A program made the position numbers and the translations under genes. Under the pieces are notes generated by a model that ran no database searches, was not told the DNA's origin, and saw nothing but the letters and a program-made list of their open reading frames with translations. Of a stretch of DNA of 64,000 nucleotides, positions 27,057 through 36,188 are shown piece by piece (position 1 is the first letter of the stretch; the number at the start of each line of letters is the position of its first letter). This stretch comes from Paenibacillus alba (lineage in GTDB: Bacteria > Bacillota > Bacilli > Paenibacillales > NBRC-103111), in contig NZ_JABMKZ010000011.1 of the NCBI RefSeq assembly GCF_013204855.1, forward strand, positions 124,001 through 188,000, read 5' to 3'.

Positions 27057-27965
27057 TTATTTATTTGCTGCCGCAGGTTCAGCAGTGGCTTTAAATTTGG
27101 AAGAAACGTAGGTCTCTGCTTTCGCTTCTGTTATCACTTCAGCGTACATCATATCAGGTTTCGGATCATGCAGCGTATACGTAATCACCGCTTGACCATC
27201 ATCTTTGAACTGGATGCCGGTAATTTCGATCGTGTACCCCGGATTTGGCTTATCGCCTCTGGAAAGGGTAATCTTGTTCACATCATCATTCACTTTATCA
27301 ATCTTAACTGATATTTCTTCAGCGGGTACAGGTGCTTGTGCATGAGCGTCCATAACTTTCGTTGCTTGGTACAGCCAGTTAGCCGCTTCGCCTCTAGTCA
27401 CTTCAGCTTTGGGATTAAACTTGCCATCTTGATCCAGCTTCGTTATTTTATAGAGCAGCAAACGCTGCAATGTACCTTGATAATCGACATTAATTTGGTC
27501 TGCATCCTTGATTTCAATGAACATTTTGATCAATGGGAAGTTCCCTTTTTTCTCAAGTGCGCGTACTAACAAATCTCCGAATTGCTCTCGGGTAATTGTC
27601 GCATTCGGATTGACATCCTTAGGAATTTCCAATCCATTATAGTGAGCAATAATGAAAGCATCCGCATACCAAGCATCATTCGGAATGTTGGTATATGTGT
27701 CAGAAGCTAGGGGTTGCTTGATGAAACGAATCGTATCCAAGTTCAGGTTCAACCCTTTGACGATCATTTGCACCGTTTGCGCATAGCTGATTTTACCCTT
27801 TGGCACAAAATGCTCATTATCAAATCCGCTTACTACCCCACGTTCTTGTAATGCCTTCACAGCCTCCGCTTGTCCAGCCTCCACATCGGAAAAGGCAAAT
27901 GCGGTACCAAAAGTCAAACTGCTTGCCAGTAAAGTGGTTACGGTTAAAGTTGCTATTTTTTTCAT
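27057..27965 (-). CDS. secreted SLH-domain protein
   Basis: 302 aa from the ATG with AAAGGAGAG eight bases upstream; the longer frame adds 11 codons that include that site. Signal peptide KKIATLTVTTLLASSLTFG with cleavage near AFA. SLH modules occupy about residues 25-200 (FSDVEAGQAEAVKALQERG, AWYADAFIIAHYNGL, FNPKAEVTRGEAANWLYQA). The last 90 residues form a beta-rich domain of unknown function (ITLSRGDKPNPGYTIEITGI). Likely anchored to the cell wall. It is unrelated outside the SLH part to the other SLH protein at 6755. Confidence 0.88.
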   Translation of the reverse strand: MKKIATLTVTTLLASSLTFGTAFAFSDVEAGQAEAVKALQERGVVSGFDNEHFVPKGKISYAQTVQMIVKGLNLNLDTIRFIKQPLASDTYTNIPNDAWYADAFIIAHYNGLEIPKDVNPNATITREQFGDLLVRALEKKGNFPLIKMFIEIKDADQINVDYQGTLQRLLLYKITKLDQDGKFNPKAEVTRGEAANWLYQATKVMDAHAQAPVPAEEISVKIDKVNDDVNKITLSRGDKPNPGYTIEITGIQFKDDGQAVITYTLHDPKPDMMYAEVITEAKAETYVSSKFKATAEPAAANK

Positions 27966-28328
27966 GCGATTTCTCTCCTTTGAGTTGTTTGTAGTCATCC
28001 TCGCTTTCGAGTTATCTTCTTAACGCTGCCTGTTTGCATAATGTTGCAAGTATTTTTCATTATTATTGTTAAGCTATTGTAAAGCTGTCATTATGCCCTC
28101 CCCCAGCTTCAACCATGAAAAGGCTTACAATGATAAGAAGCTCTTCATTTACCTGTCAAGGAAAATTTACTCATCAATTTTTAAGCAATTTCTAATAATG
28201 GTTGAAAATACTAGGCATGGCATGACTTTCCGTTGTCCTCGGTAAATTCTAGGAGTTTTTACTTGTGGTAAAGTGAGAGAAGATGGCGCAAATCGCCCAT
28301 CATTTATTCCATAAGGAGGAAGTCTTTC
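27966..28328. other. divergent promoter region between SLH and NlpC/P60 genes
   Basis: About 360 bp separating two divergent secreted-protein genes, so promoters for both must lie here. It is AT-rich with a small hairpin GATGGCG-CAAAT-CGCCCATC near 28281-28301 just before the NlpC/P60 ribosome binding site. No gene seen. Confidence 0.45.
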
Positions 28329-29024
28329 ATGCACAAAAAGAAACACTACTTTGGAAAAACAGCAATTTTATCATTAGGTCTTACACTTTCTATGCTTGGT
28401 GGATTTTCAGCCAGTGCGCTAGCTGCTCCCGTTGCAACGGCAACTGTGAATAAAGGGGTTAACTTCCGAGCTGATCAAAGCACCAATGCCGCGGTTTTGG
28501 GCTTTATTAATGCCGGGACAACCCTTTCCGTTGAAGCCGCCAATGACTATTGGGTTTTGGTTGATTACAAAGGTAAACAAGGCTATGTTTCGCGGTCTTA
28601 TGTTACCGTTCACGAGAATAGCAAACCACCTTCAACCCCCCCTGCTTCTAGTATAGCTACTAAACTCATCAATACAGCTAATTCTTTCAAAGGCAGAGTT
28701 ACCTATGTATTCGGTTCCAAGGATCTACAGCGCCTTCGTTTAGATTGCTCATCATTCACGCAATATGTCTTTGCGCTTAACGGTATTGACATCCCGCGTT
28801 CTTCCAAAGCACAATCGCAAGCAGGCTCCTATGTGGCCAAAAACAATCTGAAAGCAGGAGACTTAGTCTTCTTCAGCGTAGGGACGCCAGGCGTAGTCGA
28901 TCATGTCGGCATCTACATGGGCAATGGGCAATTCATCAATAATTTGCCTAATCAGGGCATCGTCGTTTCAGACTTCACGAATGCCTATTGGACAAGCCAC
29001 TATATTACAGGTCGTAGAATGTAA
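28329..29024 (+). CDS. secreted SH3b + NlpC/P60 cell-wall endopeptidase
   Basis: 231 aa. Signal peptide (HKKKHYFGKTAILSLGLTL... cleaved near ALAAP), a bacterial SH3 domain at about 35-95 (VNKGVNFRADQSTNAAVLGF, GYVSRSYVTV) and an NlpC/P60 domain at about 110-231. The catalytic Cys is in RLDCSSFTQYVF and the His in GVVDHVGIYMG. It should cleave the gamma-D-Glu to diamino-acid bond in peptidoglycan stems. AAGGAGG precedes the ATG and a terminator follows, so it is a single-gene unit. Confidence 0.95.
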   Translation: MHKKKHYFGKTAILSLGLTLSMLGGFSASALAAPVATATVNKGVNFRADQSTNAAVLGFINAGTTLSVEAANDYWVLVDYKGKQGYVSRSYVTVHENSKPPSTPPASSIATKLINTANSFKGRVTYVFGSKDLQRLRLDCSSFTQYVFALNGIDIPRSSKAQSQAGSYVAKNNLKAGDLVFFSVGTPGVVDHVGIYMGNGQFINNLPNQGIVVSDFTNAYWTSHYITGRRM

Positions 29025-29044
29025 AACACTATTTCTTACATAGC

Positions 29045-29082
29045 CGCTCAACCCTTGCTTAGTTCGGGGTTGAGCGTTTTTT
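29045..29082 (+). terminator. intrinsic terminator after NlpC/P60 gene
   Basis: CGCTCAACCC/GGGGTTGAGCG stem followed by TTTTTT, 20 bp past the stop. Confidence 0.92.
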
Positions 29083-29118
29083 AAATTCACATGTGTGTCC
29101 TTTGCTCGTTTGGTTCGT

Positions 29119-29670
29119 TCACTCTTTGGAGAAAAGCTTCGTAAAACGGATCGTTTTGATCTCATCCATGGACTTCTTCACACGATTGTTCAGCGATTTT
29201 TTATCTTTCAAATTAAACCGCTCCAGCTCATGCCCTGGATCTATAATCAAAGGTTTAAGACTTATATCTTCTAAAATCTTAAGCGTCTGTTGATAGGCCA
29301 AATATCGTTTGTCATCCGGTAAAACCGATTTTAAAGATTGAAGAATGGAGAGTAATCTCTCAGCATACATAAGCTTCACGATACTATCAGCCCCCATCAT
29401 GTGGCGGATTACAAAAGTCATTACGCCTTCCAGCATGCGAGCATCCTGATAATACTTAGCAAGTGCCTCTAGCCCTGTCATCGCTTCCCAATCTCGAATG
29501 GATAATTCGCTGGTAAGCTTATCCATTATCTCATGATACCAGGTGATTTCTATCTCTCTTTCAATTCCGCCTTTTTTGTATGCTTCGAGCACGCCATTTT
29601 TGTGCATCTGGATGAAATGACCTCGGTATAACATAAATAACTCTTTTGCTGCAACTTCCTGTTCGTTCAT
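29119..29670 (-). CDS. conserved-looking hypothetical protein, 183 aa
   Basis: A mostly helical, charged, cytoplasmic protein (MNEQEVAAKELFMLYRGHF..., ending in a Lys-rich tail). No signal peptide, membrane segment or motif that I recognise. Its stop lies 36 bp from the end of the NlpC/P60 terminator, and its start lies just downstream of the methyltransferase gene on the same strand, so co-transcription with that gene is likely. The ribosome binding site is weak. Coding is supported by length and codon pattern only. Confidence 0.7.
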   Translation of the reverse strand: MNEQEVAAKELFMLYRGHFIQMHKNGVLEAYKKGGIEREIEITWYHEIMDKLTSELSIRDWEAMTGLEALAKYYQDARMLEGVMTFVIRHMMGADSIVKLMYAERLLSILQSLKSVLPDDKRYLAYQQTLKILEDISLKPLIIDPGHELERFNLKDKKSLNNRVKKSMDEIKTIRFTKLFSKE

Positions 29671-29706
29671 CGTATCACCATTTCTATCTGTTTTGAACCT
29701 TGATTA

Positions 29707-31242
29707 TCAAAGACTTAGTAGAGCAAGTGCACCTTCATGTGTGGGATCATAAGCTACAGTCCTGTGAGCGAATTCTTTTGCTTTTCCGGCTTCATTTAAC
29801 TCATAATAGCAAATCGCCATTTCATAGAGAATGGAAACATCCTCATAAGTTTTCAATGTTAGTAGGTAATACGGTAAGGCTTCTTCAAACATCTCCATCC
29901 CATACAGAAGCGAAGCACTTTCTAGCGCCAAGTGATGCGCGTTGTCCAGCGGATAATACCCTCTCCACATCAAAGCGATGCCTTGCGCGATCCCCCCAAA
30001 GTCAGCCTCTTCCCCGCTTATTAGCAACTCAGCCAACCGTTTCGAATTCTGCAAAAAGAACTGCGTATCATAGCCGCTCAATCGCCAAAAGGCTAACATT
30101 TGCGGGATGTTCAAAGCATCTGCATAAGGATCCAGCCACTCTTTCACGGTAATAAAATCATCAGGTCCGAACTGTTCGACGAATCGACGATAGGCTAGGC
30201 GCGTATGTCCATAGCTCAAAGGTTCTGCCAGCATAAGAATACAGCCAACATTCAGGTGGTGGTATGCGTGTTGAGTGAATAAACTCAAAGCCCCGTTATG
30301 CTCAAAATACGTCGAGATTGCATGATAATTCGCTGTCAAAGAAAAGCTTCCATGGTGAATCAGCTCCGGTGGCTCATTATATTCCCAGCTTTCTAAGCGA
30401 TGATCGCCTTTGTCTGCAGTTAGTAGAAGAAAGCCTTCCTGTGAAAACTGGCCGAGCCGTTCCAGACATCGAAGTCCCGCTTCCGGAAAGAGAACATGCG
30501 AGTCCTCAAGTTTAGCTGCGTATAGCTCCATAAGTGCTCTGTAACGATAGGAATGCTGTTCGTATTCAGCCGATTTACGATACTGATACTCGCAAGCAAT
30601 CTGTTTCAGTTTATCAGAAGCACTCAGCTGCGCGGCATGTTCGGGAAGCTCCATCGTAACCAGACATTCATAGATTTGATTATCCTCTACATAAATTAAT
30701 TCCTGCGGTATACTATCAAAAAAATAATTGGCAACGATGAACAGCGGCTGCTGCAAATCCCCCTGACGAATTCGCATTCCTGACTGTATCAAAATAAGAT
30801 CTGTATCTTCTACCGCATCAAATACGGCAAAGTCCAAAATCCCTTGCTCTACAAACGGAAGTAGATCTGGATGCTGCTGCCAGAAGGCCACATTGCCTGC
30901 GGCCAAATCACTCATCACATAACGATAAGGTGGAATGGGAATGCCTGCATAGGCAGTTAGCTGCGACAGTTCTTTCATGATATGAAAGGCTAATCGACCT
31001 GATCCGGCACCGAGTTCAAGAATGGTAACTGTTTCTGACTGATCCCCCAACCTCGCACGATCCTGCAGAAAACCAAAAATCATCTCGGCATACGAAGCAG
31101 CGAGCAGCGGATTACTCGTTATATAAGACGGAACCTCATCCCCCTGCCATGCCCCAATGCCTTGCTGTTCATAATAAGCCCGCTGCAGCTCCCAGATCGG
31201 AGCTTTGCTATAACGATAAACCTGTTGTTCGATTTGCGACAT
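29707..31242 (-). CDS. class I SAM-dependent methyltransferase with C-terminal TPR-like repeats
   Basis: About 511 aa. The SAM-binding motif VTILELGAGSGRLAFHIM lies near residue 80 and ILIQSGMRI/IVANYFFDSIPQEL downstream, resembling the PF02636 (MidA/NDUFAF7-like) methyltransferases, which modify protein arginine. The last ~120 residues have TPR-like helices (ALPYYLLTLKTYEDVSILYE, AGKAKEFAHRTVAYDPTHEG). An ATG one codon after the GTG of the longest frame has AGGGTAGG about eight bases upstream. Target unknown. It is probably the first gene of an operon with the 183-aa protein. Confidence 0.82.
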   Translation of the reverse strand: MSQIEQQVYRYSKAPIWELQRAYYEQQGIGAWQGDEVPSYITSNPLLAASYAEMIFGFLQDRARLGDQSETVTILELGAGSGRLAFHIMKELSQLTAYAGIPIPPYRYVMSDLAAGNVAFWQQHPDLLPFVEQGILDFAVFDAVEDTDLILIQSGMRIRQGDLQQPLFIVANYFFDSIPQELIYVEDNQIYECLVTMELPEHAAQLSASDKLKQIACEYQYRKSAEYEQHSYRYRALMELYAAKLEDSHVLFPEAGLRCLERLGQFSQEGFLLLTADKGDHRLESWEYNEPPELIHHGSFSLTANYHAISTYFEHNGALSLFTQHAYHHLNVGCILMLAEPLSYGHTRLAYRRFVEQFGPDDFITVKEWLDPYADALNIPQMLAFWRLSGYDTQFFLQNSKRLAELLISGEEADFGGIAQGIALMWRGYYPLDNAHHLALESASLLYGMEMFEEALPYYLLTLKTYEDVSILYEMAICYYELNEAGKAKEFAHRTVAYDPTHEGALALLSL

Positions 31243-31313
31243 CACTTGAACCTACCCTGCTCCTAGTATGGAAAAAATTACTTTTATCTTACCATAAAGT
31301 GAGAGCTGGGCAA

Positions 31314-31356
31314 AAAGAAAGCCAGTTACCGATGCGAGTCGGTAATTGGCTTTTTC
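31314..31356. terminator. bidirectional intrinsic terminator
   Basis: GCCAGTTACCGA/TCGGTAATTGGC stem with T-rich flanks on both sides, between the coat-like gene and the methyltransferase gene. On the minus strand it ends the coat-like/pump transcript. Confidence 0.88.
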
Positions 31357-31369
31357 AATACACTGCTTG

Positions 31370-32044
31370 TCACTTCACAAAGGAAATACAGTTTCTAATG
31401 TGCTGTACGTTGAAATGAAGCTTATTTTCATCAGCTGTTACAAGCTCTATGAAAGAATCATTCATTTTCTCAAGCAATCCGATTTGGCTCGCATGTAATC
31501 CAGCATCCAAGCAAATCATTTCTCCTTCTAATCCTTTCAATACTTGTTCGAATGTAAGAGGAAGTGTGTCCAACGAAGAATCCGCAGTATCTGTTGTCCA
31601 CTTCTTTTGGTTCATGGAATATGGCGTTTGATGAGATTCATAGGGACTAATCCATTTGATATGAATGATTGGAATATACAGCTTTGGATAAAGTGCCGAG
31701 TAGAAGACCAAATAATCTTGCGCAATAAATTTCACGTATCCGTGTAATGTTTGATGATCAGACAAGTAAATTTCTACAAATCTATCAACTGCAGTATGCA
31801 GTACGTCAACAAAATTGATGTGACCTGTTTGACTAATCGGATCGGGTGGTGCATCCTGATTCGCATTGCCTTCTGTATTTAACTCAATATTTTTGATATG
31901 CGTGATTGGTAGGTACACATATTTCTTATCCATGTAAATGACGATGATATCCGTCCCTGCATCAATTAAATAGCCCATTTTATCCCGATCTCCAAGTAAT
32001 TCTATATGCACCAATTTGCCAATATATAGATTGAAAACCATCAT
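31370..32044 (-). CDS. spore-coat-like protein, paralogue of the one at 36189
   Basis: 224 aa from ATG at 32044, which has AAAAGGAGG nine bases upstream; the longer frame adds nine codons including that site. It aligns along its length with the 234-aa protein at 36189: an N-terminal LSm-like stretch (GKLVHIELLG, IIVIYMDKKYVYLPITHIKN), a middle copy (VEIYLSDHQTLHGYVKFI, FYSALYPKLYIPIIHIKWI, then TPYSM) and a C-terminal copy ending FNVQHIRN. The repeated pattern (strand, ...DYLVFY..., ..I.HIK..) is that of the CotB N-terminal repeats. It overlaps nothing and follows the ArsB-like gene by 30 bp. Confidence 0.72.
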   Translation of the reverse strand: MMVFNLYIGKLVHIELLGDRDKMGYLIDAGTDIIVIYMDKKYVYLPITHIKNIELNTEGNANQDAPPDPISQTGHINFVDVLHTAVDRFVEIYLSDHQTLHGYVKFIAQDYLVFYSALYPKLYIPIIHIKWISPYESHQTPYSMNQKKWTTDTADSSLDTLPLTFEQVLKGLEGEMICLDAGLHASQIGLLEKMNDSFIELVTADENKLHFNVQHIRNCISFVK

Positions 32045-32074
32045 GATTGAAAACCTCCTTTTGACCAACATTGT

Positions 32075-33412
32075 TTAATAGAGCCAGCTAACCCAAAATG
32101 CAAGACATACAAGCGTAAAAATCAAAGCAGGAGGAATTGTTATAAACGTAACTTTGCAATACTCCTTCCAGCTCACTTTCACTTTGTTTTCTTTCAGAAT
32201 ATGAAGCCAGATCAAGGAGGCTAGCGTACCAATTGGAAGCAATAATGACCCTAGATCACTACCCACAACGCTTGCCAAATAAGTTACTTTGAGAGTAAGT
32301 GGATCTAACGCCATTCCTGTTAAGGTAATCGTGCCGATCATCAGAGCTGGATGATTATTAACAAGGGTTGACATTACCGTGACGAGTCCACCCATTAACA
32401 AACTGCTATTTAGCATATCGCCGGAAGCCAATGGTTTTAAATAACGGACAAGCATATCCGCAAGACCGATATTGTTTAACCCATAAATAATGACATACAT
32501 TCCAAAAGCGAAAATGAGTATGTGCCACGGCGTCTTCTTTAGCATATCAGCGGGGGATATTCTCAAATACAACCAACGCCATAGAAGTAGAACAAAGGAA
32601 CCTGAAACCGCTACAATGCTAACCGGTATACCTAAGTATGAGGCTACGAATAGACTCACACGCACCATGAAAACAAATAGTAAGATATTGGTCATGAATC
32701 TCGTTCTATTTTTGGCAACGGGGAGAAGAATTGGAGATTTGACATACAAAGGATGTTTGCCAGAACCTATCCTTGGCAGTTTTTTGGGAAGAGTGCGATA
32801 GAAGCAGAGGAACAAGAGAAGCAAGAAAAACAGCAAGCCGAGTGTAGATGGAATAAACATCATTAACGTATGCATGTACAAATCCATGCCAACAATTTTG
32901 AGTGCGATAAGATTAACAATATTGCTGACGCCGATCGGTGCGCTTGAAGCGGTAGCAATCAGGGCACCTGAGAGTAGATACGGTATTTTTTGATGGTTCT
33001 TCAAGCCTAGATTTTGGAGGACAATGATTAGAATCGGTGTTGTTATCATAATACTGCCGTCATTATTAAAAAATAAGGTCATCAGAAAGCAAAGCAAGTT
33101 AACATACCAGAATAAGCGAATGCCAGAACCTTTGGCACGGGCCATCAGCCCTTCGGCAGCCCATTGAAAGAATCCAAAGCTCTCCAAAACAATCGCCATA
33201 ACGATTGTGGCCATAATAGTGATTGCCGCATCACTGATTGTATTTGTTATTTTGAGTAAATCTGTTAAAGAAACACTCCCGCTCAAAAGGACAAGAATGG
33301 CCCCTCCTGTGGCCGGAATCGCCTCATTAATCTCCTTAGGGCGCCATAGAATGAGTATAACCGTCATTACAAATGCTGCAATCGTAAGGGATACCGTTGC
33401 GGAACCAATCAT
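32075..33412 (-). CDS. ArsB/NhaD-superfamily membrane transporter
   Basis: 445 aa with about 11-12 membrane segments, belonging to the arsenite pump/SLC13-like ion transporter superfamily. Conserved features include FFNNDGSIMITTPI (TM region), SSAPIGVSNIVNLIALKIVG and VNNHPALMIGTITLTG, as in the ArsB group. No arsR or arsC gene is adjacent, so arsenic resistance is not demonstrated. In Bacillus subtilis a similar pump (YwrK) lies beside cotB-cotH-cotG, as here. GGGGTGA precedes the ATG. Likely operon: 52-aa membrane protein, this pump, coat-like protein. Confidence 0.82.
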   Translation of the reverse strand: MIGSATVSLTIAAFVMTVILILWRPKEINEAIPATGGAILVLLSGSVSLTDLLKITNTISDAAITIMATIVMAIVLESFGFFQWAAEGLMARAKGSGIRLFWYVNLLCFLMTLFFNNDGSIMITTPILIIVLQNLGLKNHQKIPYLLSGALIATASSAPIGVSNIVNLIALKIVGMDLYMHTLMMFIPSTLGLLFFLLLLFLCFYRTLPKKLPRIGSGKHPLYVKSPILLPVAKNRTRFMTNILLFVFMVRVSLFVASYLGIPVSIVAVSGSFVLLLWRWLYLRISPADMLKKTPWHILIFAFGMYVIIYGLNNIGLADMLVRYLKPLASGDMLNSSLLMGGLVTVMSTLVNNHPALMIGTITLTGMALDPLTLKVTYLASVVGSDLGSLLLPIGTLASLIWLHILKENKVKVSWKEYCKVTFITIPPALIFTLVCLAFWVSWLY

Positions 33413-33468
33413 GAATTTTTCACCCCAATTCCAGAGAAATTATCGCATTTCATTCGTACATCAATGAA

Positions 33469-33627
33469 TCAGACATCCATTCTCTTAATGTACGCAATGT
33501 CTGACATGGATAAATCAGGTGCAGCTGTTTGCTCATAGGCTTCTTCAGCTTCATATTCGGTATATGGCGGTTTAACGACGAAAAATAATAGAATTCCAGC
33601 CAACAAAATGATGAAAAGAACGACCAT
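33469..33627 (-). CDS. small single-span membrane protein, 52 aa
   Basis: From the ATG with GGGAGGGAG just upstream (the longer frame adds 11 codons containing that site). One N-terminal membrane segment (VVLFIILLAGILLFFVV) and an acidic, Tyr-rich tail (PPYTEYEAEEAYEQ). It is followed 56 bp downstream by the ArsB-like transporter gene. No family recognised. Confidence 0.62.
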   Translation of the reverse strand: MVVLFIILLAGILLFFVVKPPYTEYEAEEAYEQTAAPDLSMSDIAYIKRMDV

Positions 33628-33780
33628 TGTCACTCCCTCCCTTCTACCATCTACTACCATCTATCATTAGTAGATATTGATACAGTATGTATACGGAACC
33701 CCTATGTAGTTTGCTATAAACAGGTACCCTCATCCTTCCAATTTTCCACTATTGTCTAAACAGCCCGAATAAAGAAACAC

Positions 33781-33814
33781 AAAAAAACCACATGCTGTGA
33801 GCATCTGGCTGGTT
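33781..33814 (-). terminator. intrinsic terminator at the end of cotH
   Basis: On the minus strand AACCAGCCAGATGCT/AGCATGTGGTT followed by TTTTTTGTG; the stem begins at the cotH stop codon. Confidence 0.78.
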
Positions 33815-34865
33815 ATAGTTTCTCCATTTCTTGTTTAATAATTAATCTCCGTTCCTTCACGTAATTTCTTATCAAATCAGGTTCATCTTTGAACTCGGAA
33901 TAGGGCCATTTGCGATTCGTGTCCTCTCGCATATAAGGGGCAATATTCCCATGCAAATGTTCGACTATCGGAGAGATACGCTTCCAAGTAAAGGAAGAAC
34001 GTAAAATATGATTTAATATTTGTTTATATCGAATTCTCCCGCTTCTGAGCCCTAACACCTTCTCACTAAGTCCGTTATACCCATTGACTCGAACTAAGTC
34101 ACTTCCGCAAACTTTGCCGTAACAGTTTCTACCCCATGTACCTTCATAATCCCATGGAATGATTCGATACAACTTCGTTGCTTTATGCCTGTAAATAGCG
34201 TAGTTTTGATCAAATCCGTCAAAGTTTCCCGTAAAGACAGCGCCAGCCAACCAGCGTAAATAATTATCAACATCCAAATGAGTTTGCAAATAGTCGGCTA
34301 AAGGCTTGCCGGATAATTTATTTATTTGTGCAATGAATGTACTTAACTCTTTTTTCTCGCTGCTGACACCCATAACTTGTTCATATCCTGCCAGCATGGA
34401 GCTTTTCATTTTCTTCGTTTCAGGATGAATAGCTTCGAAGTTAGCTTCATCATCCACAGCATAGAAGAGTGATTGCGCACCTATCTTTCTCAATTGAAAG
34501 AAATGCTTGTCGACGGCCTCAATTTCCAAATAAATCCCTTGACTCACGCCATTAAGCTTCAAATGCACATGCTTGGTGTGTGGACTTGGCACCCCAATTT
34601 TTTGAAAAAAACGAAATGAGAGCGCATTCCGAATCATAGAAGGATCGTCATACTCCGCATTGAGATGGTAGGTCTTTCCCCTGCTCACAATTTCGTATGA
34701 TTTCTTCGTATAGTCGCGCGTATGTCCGCCTCGATAGCGAACTTTAATCGCACCGCGGTTTCCTCTGGAAATTAGGACTCCGTTCACGAATTGCTTGCTC
34801 CATATATCTGCATTCAACTTTTTGAGCAGCTTTTCCGGGATTACGAGATGTCGAGTCGGTATCAT
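33813..34865 (-). CDS. cotH: spore-coat protein kinase CotH
   Basis: 350 aa CotH-family atypical kinase. Motifs: IKVRYRGGHTRDYTKKSYEI (N-lobe), LSFRFFQKIGVPSPHTKHVH, GVSQGIYLEIEAVDKHF, the catalytic-region FTGNFDGFDQNYAIYRH and metal-site IIPWDYEGTWGRN. In Bacillus subtilis CotH phosphorylates serines in CotB and CotG during coat assembly and is needed for several outer-coat proteins. Here a Lys/Ser/Asn-rich CotG-like gene lies 80 bp upstream on the same strand and a CotB-like gene diverges beyond it, so kinase and likely substrates are neighbours. It is expected to be made in the mother cell late in sporulation. Confidence 0.9.
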   Translation of the reverse strand: MIPTRHLVIPEKLLKKLNADIWSKQFVNGVLISRGNRGAIKVRYRGGHTRDYTKKSYEIVSRGKTYHLNAEYDDPSMIRNALSFRFFQKIGVPSPHTKHVHLKLNGVSQGIYLEIEAVDKHFFQLRKIGAQSLFYAVDDEANFEAIHPETKKMKSSMLAGYEQVMGVSSEKKELSTFIAQINKLSGKPLADYLQTHLDVDNYLRWLAGAVFTGNFDGFDQNYAIYRHKATKLYRIIPWDYEGTWGRNCYGKVCGSDLVRVNGYNGLSEKVLGLRSGRIRYKQILNHILRSSFTWKRISPIVEHLHGNIAPYMREDTNRKWPYSEFKDEPDLIRNYVKERRLIIKQEMEKL

Positions 34866-34887
34866 TCTACACCGCCTTTTCTACATA

Positions 34888-34916
34888 ATAAAAAGCCTAT
34901 CTACAGGAGATAGACT
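34888..34916 (-). terminator. intrinsic terminator after cotG-like gene
   Basis: On the minus strand AGTCTATCT-CCTGT-AGATAGGCT followed by TTTTATTATG, between the CotG-like gene and cotH. Confidence 0.8.
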
Positions 34917-34942
34917 TTCAACCTACAATAATTTATTCGAGA

Positions 34943-35218
34943 TTAAGAACAATTGCCACGGCTTTTGTTCCCTCGTGATTTATCTCCGTGAGATTTGCCG
35001 CCTTGTGTTTTGTGATTGTCTGATCTGTTAGATTTATTGGATTTATTGGATCTATTGGATTTGTTGCCTCTGCTTTTCTGGCCTTGTGTTTTGTGGTGCT
35101 CGGATTTGTTGCCTTTTGACCTTTGACCTTGTGTTTTGTTCCCTTTCGATTTGCCGCCTTGCGTTCGGTTGCCTTTTGATTTGTCACAATCACATTTGTT
35201 AGAAACACTAACCAACAT
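34943..35218 (-). CDS. CotG-like low-complexity spore-coat protein, 91 aa
   Basis: ATG at 35218 with AAGGAGG eight bases upstream (a longer frame runs to 35320 without a ribosome binding site; a second frame is open only because of the low complexity). The protein begins MLVSVSNKCDCD and then consists almost entirely of repeats built on K-S-x-G-N-K/K-T-Q-G-(Q/G) and S-N-K/S-N-R units, very rich in Lys, Ser, Asn and Gly. This is the composition of CotG and of the CotB tail, the known CotH kinase substrates. Adjacent cotH supports the reading. A sigma-K-like -10 lies upstream. Confidence 0.75.
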   Translation of the reverse strand: MLVSVSNKCDCDKSKGNRTQGGKSKGNKTQGQRSKGNKSEHHKTQGQKSRGNKSNRSNKSNKSNRSDNHKTQGGKSHGDKSRGNKSRGNCS

Positions 35219-35521
35219 ATGAAAAACCTCCTTATAGTTTAATAGTGTAGTGTATGATAGGAGGCTTAAATCGGATAGAGATATTGGTTGATATAGACAA
35301 AAATAATTAGAATATCTCATTTCAATGCGTTCTAGTTCAATGTGGAATATCTCGCAATCAACTCAAAAATAGATTGAAATCTAGTACCAATCTTTCAAGG
35401 ATACATATACTTATATTACAAATGAGCAGCAATGACGAACGTATAGGAGGTGAACAGACACTAGTAACTGCTGCTTATTAGAGAGTACAAACTAAACAAT
35501 CCTGAGAGGGGAAATGACAAA
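35219..35521. promoter_or_regulatory. divergent coat-gene promoter region with sigma-K-like -10
   Basis: 303 bp between the minus-strand CotG-like gene and the plus-strand CotB-like gene. On the minus strand CATACACTA (35248-35256) fits the sigma-K -10 consensus CATANNNTA 30-40 bp before the CotG-like start; no matching AC at -35 was found. No comparably good match was found for the plus-strand gene. No ORF of note. Confidence 0.4.
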
Positions 35522-36052
35522 ATGAGTTTAAACTATTTGGGTACATTAATTGGTACTGAGGTTAAAGTCAATCGTGGAGGTCCTGATTCCATCGTCGGTA
35601 GATTAGTCGTTGTTCATCACGATTACCTTGTCCTTCAGTTGAAAGATGGCACAATTGTTTACATCCAATTGCAACACATCAAAAGCCTTAGCGCAACGAA
35701 TGGAAACGTAAGCAGATCTTATAGATCTACAGCACGTGTTGATCAAGCTCACAGCTTTGAAGGTGTTTTGTCTCAATTTAAATATACATTTGTCCAAATC
35801 AATCGGGGTGGCCCTGAGAAAATTGAAGGTGTCGTCGTAGAAACTTGGGATAACAACTTGTTGCTTGTCGTTAACAATGAGATCGTTCGAATTCCTATCT
35901 TCCATATCAAAAGCATTAATGCGATCAATAAAAATAACAGCAGCGGCGGCAACAAATCCAATAAATCCAATAAGTCCCACAAAAGCAATAAAGCCACAGC
36001 AGCTCAAATCGTAGCTATCAAACTATTATTAAAAAAATATCGCACGCGATAA
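35522..36052 (+). CDS. cotB: CotB-like spore-coat protein
   Basis: 176 aa with two CotB-type repeats: about residues 1-60 (EVKVNRGGPDSIVGRLVVV, HDYLVLQLKDG, YIQLQHIKSL) and 80-140 (FVQINRGGPEKIEGVVVETW, VRIPIFHIKSI), followed by a Lys/Ser/Asn-rich tail (NKSNKSNKSHKSNK) and a short conserved-looking end. Bacillus subtilis CotB has three such repeats and a much longer Ser/Lys tail that CotH phosphorylates; here the tail is only about 20 residues. GAGAGGGG precedes the ATG. Likely an outer-coat protein made in the mother cell. Confidence 0.82.
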   Translation: MSLNYLGTLIGTEVKVNRGGPDSIVGRLVVVHHDYLVLQLKDGTIVYIQLQHIKSLSATNGNVSRSYRSTARVDQAHSFEGVLSQFKYTFVQINRGGPEKIEGVVVETWDNNLLLVVNNEIVRIPIFHIKSINAINKNNSSGGNKSNKSNKSHKSNKATAAQIVAIKLLLKKYRTR

Positions 36053-36088
36053 GCTCCTCCTATATCGAATAACCCCAATCTCGTCGCA

Positions 36089-36128
36089 GGCGCGTTGATT
36101 GCTTCGGCAACCAACGCGCCTTTTGGGG
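36089..36128 (+). terminator. intrinsic terminator after cotB-like gene
   Basis: GGCGCGTTG/CAACGCGCC stem followed by TTTT; an outer ACCCC..GGGGT pairing (36072-36130) may extend it. Confidence 0.82.
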
Positions 36129-36188
36129 TATTTACTTACACTTCATACAGTTTAGACTTTCTACTAGATTGAGAGGAGGAATGAAACT

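Noticed and set aside
26750..29024. Prophage lysis module (holin-like plus NlpC/P60 hydrolase)
   Set aside because: The two genes are on opposite strands and separated by an SLH gene. The NlpC/P60 protein has a signal peptide and SH3b domain typical of host autolysins, and no other phage gene is present.
32075..33412. Arsenic resistance operon
   Set aside because: Only the ArsB-like transporter is present; no arsR, arsC or arsA. Its place beside coat genes matches a conserved neighbourhood and not an ars operon.
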